Assembly (NCBI RefSeq): GCF_018446385.1
Contig: NC_055996.1
Coordinates: 48,406,365 to 48,470,364, forward strand
DNA length: 64,000 bases
Direction of reading: 5' to 3'
From: Zingiber officinale
Lineage: Eukaryota; Streptophyta; Magnoliopsida; Zingiberales; Zingiberaceae
A program made the translations under genes and the position numbers. Below are positions 8,025 through 21,499 of this stretch, one piece after another. How positions within the stretch are numbered: the stretch's first letter is position 1; each line of letters begins with the position of its first letter. The notes beneath the pieces are model-generated. The model did not search any database and was not told the DNA's origin. It worked only from the letters and a program-made list of their open reading frames with translations.

Positions 8025-10829
8025 TGTTAGAGTGTATACTAAAAAGTCTAAACTTTTGTTAAACAATTATTTTGAAATAAGAATTACATTGGTCAAATGT
8101 CTACATTTATGCTAAGTGTAGTTGTCCGTTTAATTTATATTGTAGATAACATGGTGTGAAGGGACACACAAAAGTTCATGTTATCAATTCTTTATAAATT
8201 ATAAACAATTGCTAACAACCAAGATGGAATGAGACAAACCATTGGAGTAGTTGTAGTGTAATTAGGTATTAGTTTATCTTGACTAATAAATTACACTAGT
8301 ACACTATGAGTGTATTGAGTAGGACCATTTGAGGTAGTTTCTTTTTATACTGACTCTTTAAAAGAACAAGACCTCTGTTATTATGGAAGTGTGTACTCTT
8401 AATCATGATATAATAACAAGCACATATACTTAATATTTATTTCTTTAATTTATCAAAGGGTGCGATTTAGTTCAATAAATCAATAGATTCGATAAGTTGA
8501 GAAATGATATTATTTATATGGTGTGCTGTTGATTATAGAATGAAATTGTGTCCTAGTAATTTAGGTTGATGATGTCCCCTTGAGGAGCTCATAAGGATTG
8601 TCATGTAAAGTCTGTAGGTGGATTTAGTCCGACATGACAATAAGGTGAAGTGGTACTACTCTTGGAGCTAGATATTAATTGAGTGTTAGTAACTCATTTA
8701 ATTAATGGGCATTCGATATCTTAAACACAAGGAGATTAACACACTCATAATAAGAAGGAACTCATAATGTAATTTAGGATTGGTGCGGTAGTTCAATAGT
8801 AGCTCTTTAGTGGTATGAGTTATTATTGATGAATTTAAGTTGGGTGTATGGAGCGAACACGGAAAGCTCAAGATTATCGGGAGACCAAAACCAATTCTTC
8901 ATCTCGGTCCCTATTGTAGCCTCTTATATATAATCTTATATCCACCCAAAGTCTAGCCTTTTAGCCCATGCAAGGGGCCGACCCCTATCCTTGCTTGGAG
9001 CCCAAGCAAGGGGCCGGCCAAGCCAAGCTTGGAGCTCAAGTTAGGGTCGGCCAAGCCTTGCTTGGTGCCCAAGCAAGTGGCCGACCAAGTAAGGAAAGGA
9101 AAGGGAATTTTATTAAAAATAAAATTTTGATAAAATATTTCTTTTTATGTTTTTGTCCACATGATTTTTAAAGAGAGTTTTTAATTTTAAAATATTTCCT
9201 TTTATAGATTTTCTACGAAGAATTAAAAGATAGATTAGATATCTTTCCTTATTTGTAGATGTCTATAATGTTAAAAGAAAGATTTTAATTTTTAAGAAAA
9301 CTCTCCTTTTTTGTAACCATGATATAAAAGGAGTTTTATTTTTAAATCTTATCTTTTATAGATATCCATAAAAAGATTTAAAAGAGAGAGATTTTAATTT
9401 ATAAAACATTCCTTTTATAATTAACCACAAAAGGGATATTTTAAAGAAAGATTTTAATTTTTGTTTAAAATCTTTTCTTGTTTGTTTTACAAGAGGTGGC
9501 CGGCCATATCATGTATAGAAAAGGAAGTTTTATTTTTGTTATAAAACTTTTCTTTTTTGGATTCACTAAGGATTATAAAAGAGAGGTAAAAGGTGCATTC
9601 ATGGAACACAACTTCTATTCTATTGTTCCTCTCTCTTTTCCTTTGGTGGCCGACCCTCTTCCTTTCTCTCTTCTCCTTTTATTTTCCACATTGTGGCAGG
9701 CGGCATCAAGTCTACTAGGAGTTTTGGTGGCCGATTACTAGGAGGAGAAGAAGAAGAGAAAGGAGACCCTCTTGTCTAGATCCCTTTGGTGGTCGGAGCT
9801 TGGAGGAAGAGAAGAAGGCTTTGGTGGATTTCTTCTTGGTAGATCGTCGCCCACACGACGTCCAAGAGAAGGAGAGGAATACAATAATAGGTCAAGAGGT
9901 TTTTGTTAACAAAGAAAGGTATAACTAGTTGCTTTATTTCGCATCATACTAGTTTTTCTTTGTACGGATATTTGAAATACTAAACACAAGAGGTTAACGA
10001 TTCTAGGTAATCGATTTCATGTTTCAATTATGTGTTTCTTTTGTTTTTTGATCTTGTGATTCGATTGTTCTTAGTGGTTAAACCTAGGGCTACTATAAGG
10101 AGATTAAATATTGATTTTCGTTGAAAGACTTTGTTTAGGAAGTGGTGGCAAGAAGGCCTAGTGTCTTGTCATGTTTAACCTGGAAGTCGATCTCTGAAAT
10201 AAATTTTTAATCAACTTTGTAACATGGATGAATTTAGATTAATAATATTAAGCATCGCTTGTGATCCAAGTCTAAACCTCTAAGAACAGATAAGTTGAAT
10301 TTGGAATCAAGAGAAAATTACATTTTTAGTCCTATAACTTGCACTTTTTTCAATTTTAGTCCTATTATGAGTTAATTTACGTTTTTAGTCCTGTAACTTG
10401 TAATATTTTTCAATTTCTGTCATTTTTCCTCTAAAATTAAAATTTTTCAACGAAAAATGTTCAGTAGTTGGTGATTGGAATATAAAAAACACATGGGTCA
10501 TAAAAAATCAAAATTCCCAAATTCAATTTACAACTCATCATTTTCCGTTGAAAAATTTCAATTTTGGAGGAAAAATGATTGAAATTGAAAAATATTACAA
10601 GTTACAGGACTAGGAACGTAAATTGACTCATAACAGGATTAAAATTGAAAAAGGTGCAAGTTATAAGACTGAAAACGTAATTTTCTCTGGAATCAATAAT
10701 GTTAAATTCATTTTGCGATTTCAAATTTAATTTCTAAAGAACACATTAGGTTGTTAGGAAAGGTTCGGGACTTATATAAAATTTTTATACAGGAGACCAG
10801 TAAGATATTCCGAGTAGCAACTACCAATA
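8025..10829 (+). repeat. 3' LTR of Copia element C
   Basis: After the AAGTGGGAGAT polypurine tract (8014-8024) the LTR starts TGTTAGAGTGTATACT, as in Copia A, and is alignable with the LTRs of Copia A and B down to CCGAGTAGCAACTACC near 10829. It contains a TATA-like ATTATAAAAG near 9570, repeated GGCCGGCC/CCAAGCAAGG motifs near 8965-9090, and the MITE at 10311-10687. The final bases (about CCAATA instead of CCAACA) are degraded, so the end is approximate. It stops about 80 bp from the AOR1 stop codon. Confidence 0.8.
10302..10696. mobile_element. Mutator-type MITE (10311-10687) with 9-bp duplication
   Basis: A 377-bp foldback unit with termini GAGAAAATTAC and GTAATTTTCTC. About 140 bp at each end are inverted copies of each other (AGTCCTATAACTTGCAC type). 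It is flanked by 9-bp direct repeats TGGAATCAA (10302-10310 and 10688-10696). The uninterrupted site is seen in Copia A at about 45657. A 9-bp duplication is typical of Mutator-like elements. No coding capacity. Confidence 0.9.
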
Positions 10830-10909
10830 AGCACCCTAGAAGATATTTGAGAAGGAGAAAAATTAGTAGAATCTTCAGAAATGATCAACTGAAGGGTCCT
10901 CAATCTCAT

Positions 10910-12620
<1,711 letters not shown>

Positions 12621-13950
12621 ATGTTGAACCGAGCGAACAGGTGGAGGGTGGCTTTGAGACCCGCCCTCATCTTCTCCGCGTCTTCCACTGCTCCCTCTGC
12701 CTGCCAGAGATCATTCTGCCGACACGGCCGGCAGCCGCCTCCTGTTGCTGATCTCCCAAGTAGAACGACTCCAGCCGGGATTGGTGATCCGGTGGAAAGG
12801 TTGGCCGCAGGATTCCAGCACTTCAAGGAGGAGGTGTATGAGTAAGTACCCCCTCAAAGAGCTTTCCTGTTCAATTCTGATCTTTAAATTGAAGGCCTAC
12901 TGATAGCTCATCTGTTTAATTGACAGGAAGAACCATGCTTTGTTCACCCAACTTGCAAGTAGTCAGCAACCCAAATTCATGGTGTTTGCTTGTGCAGACT
13001 CCCGAGTGTGCCCTTCTGTTGTGTTCAACTTCCAGCCTGGGGAAGCCTTCACTGTCCGTAACATCGCCAACATTGTCCCGCCGCAAGATAAGGTCTCTAC
13101 TCCTTTGTCAGAGCACAATTTCTATGGACGATCCTTCTATATTTGTATGATCAACAATGTAGTGATTAAAAGGGCCTTCTTTTGTAGCAATTTTATGAAC
13201 TGTTCTTATTTGGTGGGACTTCTTGTGCCCTTCATTATGTCTTTTGCTATTTCTCCAGACAAGATACTCAGGCGTTGGGGCTGCTATCGAATTTGCTGTC
13301 CTACAACTCCAGGTAACGACCCAATTCCTTGACAAAAGTAATGTATATTTCTTTAACTCATTGATGTGTTTCATGTGGTAGAAAGAGCATGCTATAAATT
13401 GATACATTTCAATGATCTTGAGGGCCTTCACTTTGTGCTTAGAACAGGTGGAGAACATTGTGGTGGTTGGGCATAGCAGGTGTGGTGGAATTGATAAGCT
13501 TATGTCCATCAAAGAAGATGGCACAACCAGCAGGTAACAAATAATGAGTTGCTCTGTTGTGAATTTCCTTTTTATCTTCTTAACTCTGGCAAATGAATGA
13601 TGCTCTTTAATGGACTGCAAACAGTGGCTTCGTAGAGGAATGGTTGAAGATTTGTTTGCATGCAAAGGAAAAGGTACAGACCCAGCACGCTGCCTTGCCT
13701 CCTGAGGATCAACTGACCCTTTGCGAAAAGGTAATCCATCCATCAATTGTCTCTCATTTTATCAAATACAGTCGTTTATTTAATCAATGTAATTCATACC
13801 TTTGACGTTTCTCAGGAGGCCGTGAATGTGTCTCTCCAAAACTTGAAGACCTATCCGTTCGTGAAAGAGCTACTGAACAAGAAGAAACTGAGATTGATTG
13901 GGGCATACTACAACTTCGTTCTTGGCACCATTGAAACTTGGGAGATTTGA
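12621..13950 (+). CDS. Beta-carbonic anhydrase (organelle-targeted type)
   Basis: Six exons with GT-AG borders, 12621-12841, 12927-13092, 13259-13312, 13448-13533, 13625-13730 and 13816-13950, join in frame to 255 codons plus stop. The enzyme interconverts CO2 and bicarbonate. Zinc ligands and the Asp/Arg pair are visible: CADSR (C96, D98, R100) and HSRCGG (H156, C159). Further family segments are [32 protein letters not shown] and the end [18 protein letters not shown]. The first 70 residues are Arg/Ser/Ala-rich with few acids, as in plastid or mitochondrial targeting peptides. The start is the first ATG of the open exon; an upstream exon cannot be excluded. It lies head to head with AOR1 and tail to tail with AOR2. 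The C-terminal part looks closest to the BCA5-type plastid forms, from memory. Confidence 0.9.
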
Positions 13951-14195
13951 ATTACCTTTTGCTGTTAATCTACTAGTCTCAAAATAAAAATGTATTCATT
14001 TTGTTGATAATTTGCAAAGACTGACACCAGACGGAGCAATTCTTGACGAAATCTACATTGACAAATTAAAATAGCAACACCCAATTTTCATACAGTGGAC
14101 AAATTTATTTTTGATTGAAACTTGCTAAACCATCCAAAGAAACTAAGCTTTAGAGCACAACTCTGGTGAGATGGAAGTGTTTGTCTTCGTCCCAT

Positions 14196-15329
<1,134 letters not shown>

Positions 15330-15414
15330 AGCTGCTCCTTGGAAGCGGCTTGGGTTGTGAAAGATCACTGAATTATATCTGGACAAGTTCAATGTGTGGG
15401 GGACAACCAATTAG

Positions 15415-16149
15415 ACTCGGTATCAATGCCATGTTTACTATCAGAGGGCTGGCCTTGCCATGAATCACAATTACGCCATCAAGCTGAATGGAGTCTAAGC
15501 TCTTGACGCAGCGATCCAACGTCGTCGGTAGGTAGTACCAGCACTGTGAACATGTGATCTGCTGTACGAGAAGATCAAATCTTTGTTGCGTGGGTTATTC
15601 TTCACTCTGCCTTTTTACCTTTGTGCTGTGCCGAACTATTAATCCGATCTAATAAATTTTTTTTTTATAGCGATTAGGATAAAAAGTATTTATAGTATTC
15701 GGTCAACATCCTGTAATTATGTCTTATTTAAAAAAAAAATCTATAAATATATAATAATTAATAATTAAATCACGAATATCTATATGATAATTTAAGACTC
15801 TTCCGTTCCGTTGCACCTTAGGCTTAGGACATAAGTGTGCTGTTCTTCTGTTTAACATCAGATGGTCTGATAGAGAGGGAGGGATTTAGAGATTTGTGGA
15901 CAATGATAGAAACATTATCAATGTTCGAAACTTTGGATAAGGAAGAATCAAAATAGCTGATATGTACTAGAAATGAAGTGATGTTTCGGCTGGGATGTCA
16001 ATTTGTTTGTCTAAAAATAAACTTCAATCTAACCAAATCTTTGAAAGTTTTTGAGCATTTAGTATTAAAATATAATGCCCATGACGATTTATCCAGTTGT
16101 CAGTTAATTGGCATGCAATTTATTTAGCATTGTGCCAACCCATCCACTA
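15415..16149. other. AT-rich intergenic DNA
   Basis: Upstream flank of AOR2. Beyond about 15650 it is A/T-rich with homopolymer runs. An open stretch of about 50 codons on the minus strand (15430-15590) shows no family I recognise. No other feature seen. Confidence 0.5.
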
Positions 16150-18960
16150 TGTTTATACAATATTTTTAAAAAACTTTCTTTCTTCAACAATTTACATAAC
16201 AAGACATCTAAATTTCTAAATTTATCAAAAGATACATGATATTTTTAAATTTATCAAACGACATACCTTTTCAAGTATTCATTTCATTTTCTCATTGACA
16301 ATATGACTTTTTCTATCTTTTATTTAATTTGTCTTCGCTCTCTTCTATTTTTTTTCTTTTATGAAGGTATGTAACTTCTCTTATTTTTCCTTTTCTCTAT
16401 TTTTTTTTTCTTTTTTGCATGCATGCATGTATGACATATATATAATATTTTATAAGATTTAATTAATTTTTTATAACTTATTAATATATTTGGAAAAATT
16501 AAAATAACCAATGGATAATATATTTGAATCTTTGCAACCTCAGAAATTCATACGAACTGAAATAAGTATAATTGGAGTTCTCTAGGTCCATCAGTAAATT
16601 TTGGACAAAACCCACTGATGAACCTAGAGATCTCAAATTGTGGCTATTTCAGTTCTTATGGATTTCTGGGGTTATAAGGAATTGAAATATGTTATCCATT
16701 GTTTATTTCGGCTTCTCGGAAATGTTAAAATGTAATAAGGAAAAAATCGACAAAAATCTTTATGTTAGGCATGATATGGAATCATATCAGATCCAATATT
16801 GGCCTGATATGAAATCATATCAAGTTTAATGTGGACCTGATATGGAATGATATCAGACCTACATTGGCCTTGATATGATTCCATATCAAGCTCAATGTGA
16901 AGGTTTTTATCGATTCTTCTTTATTTTATTTTAAAGTGTGGGGGAGGAGCGCATTTGCTTGTGGTTCATGGAATTTTTCATTTGATCTTTGAGGCAGTGT
17001 TGAAAAAAAAAAGAGAAATAAAAACATGAGGAATTTATTATAAGGATTGGAAGTCATAACAGATTGATACTGTGATGGAGTAGGAGTGAAGGTTTGAGTT
17101 TTAAGTTTTGCAATTTGGTCCTAGAGAATGTATTATAGATATGTTGTAGAGAATGTTTAGAAACAGAAGCTGGAGAATTCTAAACAATAGAATTGGAATT
17201 GTGCAGAAACCTGTTGCTGTAGTTGGGTCAGCAGTTCCTATCTAAAAGGCTACTGAAAGCAAGTAAGTTGGTTTACAATTCTCTGGAATTGAATTATCAA
17301 ATTGTCCAAAACACCGGCAATAACCATCTCAACATATTGTTTTAGTTTATAGGGTAGAGCAGCAGCACAAAGTCTTTGTATCAAGTTTAATTGTTTTTGT
17401 GCCAAGCCTTCGTAAAAACAATCCTATGCGGTAACTGATCCAAATTGAGCTCCTGTCTTGTAATATTATTTGTTATTCCATCATTCCAATGAACTCACTC
17501 TTTATTGTCTTAAAGGCATTCAGATTCATCTAAGGAATTATGCTGGGCTTTATTTTAGAAATGGTACTTCAGAAATATGAATGCATGGAGATGCTCTTTA
17601 TGTTAATATACCATATTTTAGCTCTTTACCTATGTGAAGTAAATATAACCCTCAAGAAGGTTAGGGAACATGTGTCATCTGTCACACCAATTCAAATCTA
17701 TAAAGGGGGGAAAATAGAACGAAATAGAAATTGATGTATTAGTAGTGTGCAAATTTCTATTGTATTTTTTGGTCACCAATAGCTTGAATTCGATCCCTAA
17801 TTATTTCAGTGCCAAATGACGTGTCTCTAAGCTAAATTCTTGACTTAAGCTGAAATTCCCTTGAGTCGACAAAAATCTTTACGTTTGACCTAATATGGAA
17901 TCATATCAGGTCCAACGTGGGGCCTGATATGGACATATCATGCTCAACGTGGACCTGATATGGAATGATATCAGGTCCAATGAGGAGGTTTTTAGCAATT
18001 TTTCTTTATTATATTTTAAAATCTTTGAAAAGTTAAAATAAATAATGGATAGTATATTGGAACTCTTTGAAATCCCAGAAATTCACAGGAACTGAAATAG
18101 GTGCAATCAGAGCTCTCTATGTTCATTAGTGGATATTGGTCAAAACCTACTGATGGACCTAGAGATCTCAGATTGCACTCATTTTAGTTCCTATAGATTT
18201 TTGGGGTTGCAAAGAGTTCAAATATACTATCCATTGTTTATTTCGGCTTCTCGAAAGTGTTAAAATGTAATAATGAAGAATTGATAAAAATCTTCACGTT
18301 AGGCCTAATATGAAATCATACCTAATGTGAGACTAATATGAAGATTTTTTGTCGACTCTTTTTTATTACATTTTAATACTTTCGAGAAGACGAAATAAAC
18401 AATGAATGACATATTTGAATTTCTTGCAACCCTAGAAATCTATAGTAACTGAAATGAGTGTAATTTGAGATCTCCAGATCTATTAGTAGGTTTTGACTGA
18501 AATCCACTGATGGACCTAAAATGTTTCGATTGAACCTATTTCTGTTCCTGGAAATTTTTGAGGTTACAAGAAATTCAAATATGCTATCCATTATTTATTT
18601 CAGCTTCTCTAAATATATTAAAATGTTATAAAAAAATCAACTAAACCTTATAAAATGTTATCCATATGTTATGCATACATGTAAAAACAAAGAAGAAAGA
18701 GAAGATGATGAGAGGGAAAATAAGAGAAGTTGCATTCGTAAAAAAGAGGAAAGAGACGAGAGAGAGAAATGGTAGAGAAATGGAAAATGATAAAAAAAAG
18801 TTAAATTGTCAGGAGGATAAAATGAGAAGTACATTTGAAAGATGCACCCTTTGATAAATATCAAAATAGTATATGTTTTTAAATAAATTTTATAAAAGTA
18901 GTATATGTTTTTATATAAATTCAGAAACGTAGATGTGCTATTTAATAAATTACCATTCTT
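16150..18960. mobile_element. Compound foldback element with long inverted ends
   Basis: About 300 bp at 16150-16440 (TTTACATAACAAGACATCTAA..., TTTCTTTTATGAAGG..., GCATGCATGCATGTATG) reappear inverted and diverged at 18655-18960. Between these arms lie three modules of about 210 bp (16505-16715, 18035-18250, 18389-18605), each a foldback around a GATGGACCTAGAGATCTC core. Clusters of GATATGGAATCATATC palindromes separate them. No reading frame of note. Long inverted ends without a transposase suggest a non-autonomous Mutator-like or Foldback element. I could not fix the exact ends or a target duplication. Confidence 0.65.
16773..16887. repeat. Cluster of four GATATGGAATCATATC palindromes
   Basis: Near-palindromic 16-mers at 16773-16788, 16806-16821, 16840-16855 and 16872-16887, spaced 33-34 bp start to start. 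A similar cluster lies at about 17892-17975. They are part of the compound foldback element. Confidence 0.8.
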
Positions 18961-19175
18961 TCTAATTTATTATCAGTTTCCCTCTCAATGCTTAAGATAT
19001 ATTATTTACAGATGGAGAAGGAATATAATAATTAAAAAAGAAGATCATAATAAATAATAATATTCTTTGTTATTATTATTATTTTTTGAAAATAAAGAGC
19101 TGATACCAATTAAAGAATTAAGATATAATATTCGGAAATAGTTGAAACAGAAGCATAGGTAAGAAAAACAAATTA
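18961..19175. other. AT-rich DNA, nothing recognised
   Basis: A/T-rich with short runs of TTATTATTATT. No reading frame or repeat partner found. Confidence 0.4.
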
Positions 19176-19226
19176 TTTTTGTTCTCATCTTTTGATTTAT
19201 GATAAATCAAAAGATGAGAACAAAAA
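19176..19226. repeat. Perfect 24-bp inverted repeat with 3-base loop
   Basis: TTTTTGTTCTCATCTTTTGA at the start of the left arm and its exact complement end the right arm: arms 19176-19199 and 19203-19226 with loop TGA. A decayed third copy (TTTTTGTTCTCATTTTATGATT) follows at about 19246-19272. Confidence 0.9.
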
Positions 19227-19289
19227 ATATATATATCCCTTTTTCTTATTTTTGTTCTCATTTTATGATTGATGATACAACTTAGCTTG

Positions 19290-19740
19290 TATTACCGATG
19301 ATGCCCTTTTCACTTGCTCAACCTCCTCCGTTGATTCGATGACTTGAAAAGCAAAGTATGTGAAGGTTTGTTGGTGTTACCAGCACGACCCTTCTAATGT
19401 TCAAGTCAACACCAAGTTGAGAAATGAGAGACTTTCAAAGATGCGAAGAGAAAGAAAGAGAGTGATGGAAAGAAAGTGAGAAGAGTTGTCTCTATGTACG
19501 AGAAGGAAACTATCATCCTTTAACTTACCTCCGTTGATTCTTATATAGAAGATGGAAGGGAGTCTCTACGTAGTACCTGACATTCTCAAGTTATTGGAGG
19601 GCCAAGGGCGACAATCGTTAGACAGTATACTGATATTATCGGGCTGTTGGTGTTGGTAGTAGGCTGCAGTTGCAACTGCAGTGCAATTGCCTACCGTGGC
19701 AACTTCCCACTCACCCTTAGATCTATTTAGTACGTCCAAG
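19290..19740 (-). mobile_element. Probable Gypsy (Tat/Retand-like) LTR fragment
   Basis: Read on the minus strand there is a CTATATAAG TATA box (19540-19548), then a pyrimidine-rich leader. Near 19370-19410 follows TTGACTTGAACATTAGAAGG, like the conserved TTGACTTGAGCGTCGGAGG signature downstream of the TATA box in many plant Tat-lineage Gypsy LTRs. No matching second LTR is in the window and no ends are defined. Confidence 0.4.
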
Positions 19741-19901
19741 TAAAATTATCGAGAGGTGAAGAGCTCTTTGGTTCTCGAGAAGAGAAGAACGCTCGAGCAA
19801 GAAAGGAATTTGGCAGGGTGGTTCATCGTAATCCTCCTTGTGACGGCAGGCACAGACGACAAGCAGAAACACTTACTAAGAGATTGCAGTGTAAGTGTTT
19901 C

Positions 19902-19940
19902 TCTCTCTATATCTATATCTATATCTACATCTATATCTAT
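19902..19940. repeat. (ATATCT)n microsatellite
   Basis: About six copies of a TATATC/TATCTA hexamer, one with TACATC. Confidence 0.85.
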
Positions 19941-20444
19941 GTAATTACTCCCATAAATTTACCTTTTTATAAAGTTGTATAAAACCTTTTTTTTTTCAAC
20001 TTTATAAGGTTACGAGTAACTCATTCTAATCTGCCAAAAAAAACCCAGAGCAAAAAGACTTTTTCTTCTTGCTTTCATATTCCACGTCAACCTCCGTCTG
20101 CCGTATCCATACTTCTCCACCCACTTCTCGATCGCCGATCAGAGAAGCCTGTCGGTAGTGTGCGGATAATTCTCCACCTGCATGCCTCTTCGTAAGAGAG
20201 AGGCCATGGAGAGCTTCCTATGTAAGAAGAATAATAGAAGAGGAAAAAAATAATAATAATAAATTTTATTATTTATTAATATTTGTCCAAAGAATAATAT
20301 AATATATAATATTTAAAAAATACCTGTTAAATTGATCAATTAATATAAATAATATAATTATTCAAATAAATATTGATTTGGTGATTTGATCCAATCAATG
20401 ATGATTCTCTTTTATCCTTTATAAATTTAACGAGAGATCTTTTA
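19941..20444. other. AT-rich DNA, nothing recognised
   Basis: The GC-richer stretch at 20080-20215 (CCACGTCAACCTCCGTC...) looks like possible 5' untranslated sequence, but its short open frame ends after about 20 codons. No feature can be supported. Confidence 0.4.
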
Positions 20445-21103
20445 TATTAAATTTGTTTGTTAACTTGTTGCTTAGTAAAGATATCAGCGATTTAATTTTC
20501 AGTAGAAATATAAGAGACGGATAATTGTTAAGTTGTCACACATTCACGAACAAAATAAAAATTAATTTCTACATGTTTTGTATGAGCATGAAAAAATTGG
20601 ATTAGCTGTAAGATATGTTGCTCCAATATTGCCACACCAAATTTTTGGTACAATATTTAATGTAAGATGAAGTTCAGGAAAAAATGATTGAAGTCAAATA
20701 ATTTCAAACGTTGTATTGACTAGTTATATTCAACCTCGGTGCTTGAACGAGATACCATAGGTTACTTTTTCAAATTCTATGAGATAAGATTTCATCCAAG
20801 AAATATTATATATCCACTTGTAGATCGTCTTTCTTCAGGAGAGCTTGCCTAATCTGCATCACTATATGTATATAAATCTCGAGACAATTGACGATATAAA
20901 AGAAGACCATGTAAAATAATACATTTGAGATAGCGAAGTATTCTTTTTACATTATCCTAATTTTACTAAGTTGGAGCATGCATAAATTGACAAAAATGAT
21001 TTACTGCAAAGGTAATATTAGATCGTGTGATAGTAACATATTGTAAGACTCTAACAATACTTTGATAAATCTGTGGATCGGACAAAGCAAGAGAGGATGA
21101 AGT
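20445..21103 (-). pseudogene. Copia RNase H fragment, heavily decayed
   Basis: The minus-strand translation is recognisable in order: DPQIYQSIVRVLQYVTITR, NHFCQFMHAPT, RILRYLK, YSDAD, RRSTSGYIIFLG, SKKQPMVSRSSTEVEY, HAHTKHVEINFYFVRE and QIADIFTK. This is the Copia region from the end of reverse transcriptase through RNase H. Several stops interrupt it. It belongs to a Copia lineage different from elements A-C, with a KHVEI instead of KHIER signature. At 21104 it is cut by an LTR start. Confidence 0.8.
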
Positions 21104-21490
21104 TGTCGGTGTAATCTATTTCCAAGGTTTTGATATTTGACAATGTACATAAGTCTGGTCAGTTTGATTAAGGGTTGATACAAATAGGATTAAATGTTTA
21201 GAAGAGAGAAGTCTAGTTAGGACTAGATGACTAGCAAGGAAAAGTTTTAACTTAGTTAGGCAAGGGTAAGTCCTAATGAAGGTTAGATAAGGGGAAGTCT
21301 TGGTGAGTGAAGGTAGGCAATGGAAATCCTAGGAGGAGGTAACCCTAGATGATGGAAGTCCTGATGAGTGAAGTTAGGTAATGAAAATCTTGGGGGGAGG
21401 TAACCCTAGGTCGTGGAAGTCCTAGTGAGTGAAGCTAGGTAGTGAAAATCCTAGGAAGAAATAATCCTAATTAATGGTAAAGTTTTGGAT
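21104..21490 (+). mobile_element. LTR fragment of the hairpin-repeat type
   Basis: Starts TGTCGGTGTAATC, similar to the element 1 LTR start. It continues with ATTTGACAATG and LTR units such as CCTAGTGAGTGAAGCTAGG and CTAGTTAGGACTAG. The unit framework (gtgagtgaag, ggaagtcc) is that of element 1. It breaks off near 21490. Confidence 0.65.
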
Positions 21491-21499
21491 ATAGTCCAA

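Noticed and set aside
9478-9741. 87-codon plus-strand frame in the Copia C LTR
   Set aside because: Non-coding LTR sequence near the TATA box. The frame is not preserved in the LTRs of Copia A and B.
13108-13746. 212-codon minus-strand frame across carbonic anhydrase introns and exons
   Set aside because: Runs through introns and exons of the opposite-strand gene without respect to either. It is a chance frame.
15430-15590. Open minus-strand stretch of about 50 codons with DSIQLDGVIVIHGKA
   Set aside because: Too short, no family recognised, no second exon found. Left as intergenic.
20190-20260. Possible first exon (MPLRKREAMESFLCKK)
   Set aside because: Ends after about 20 codons with no donor-acceptor partner or homology.
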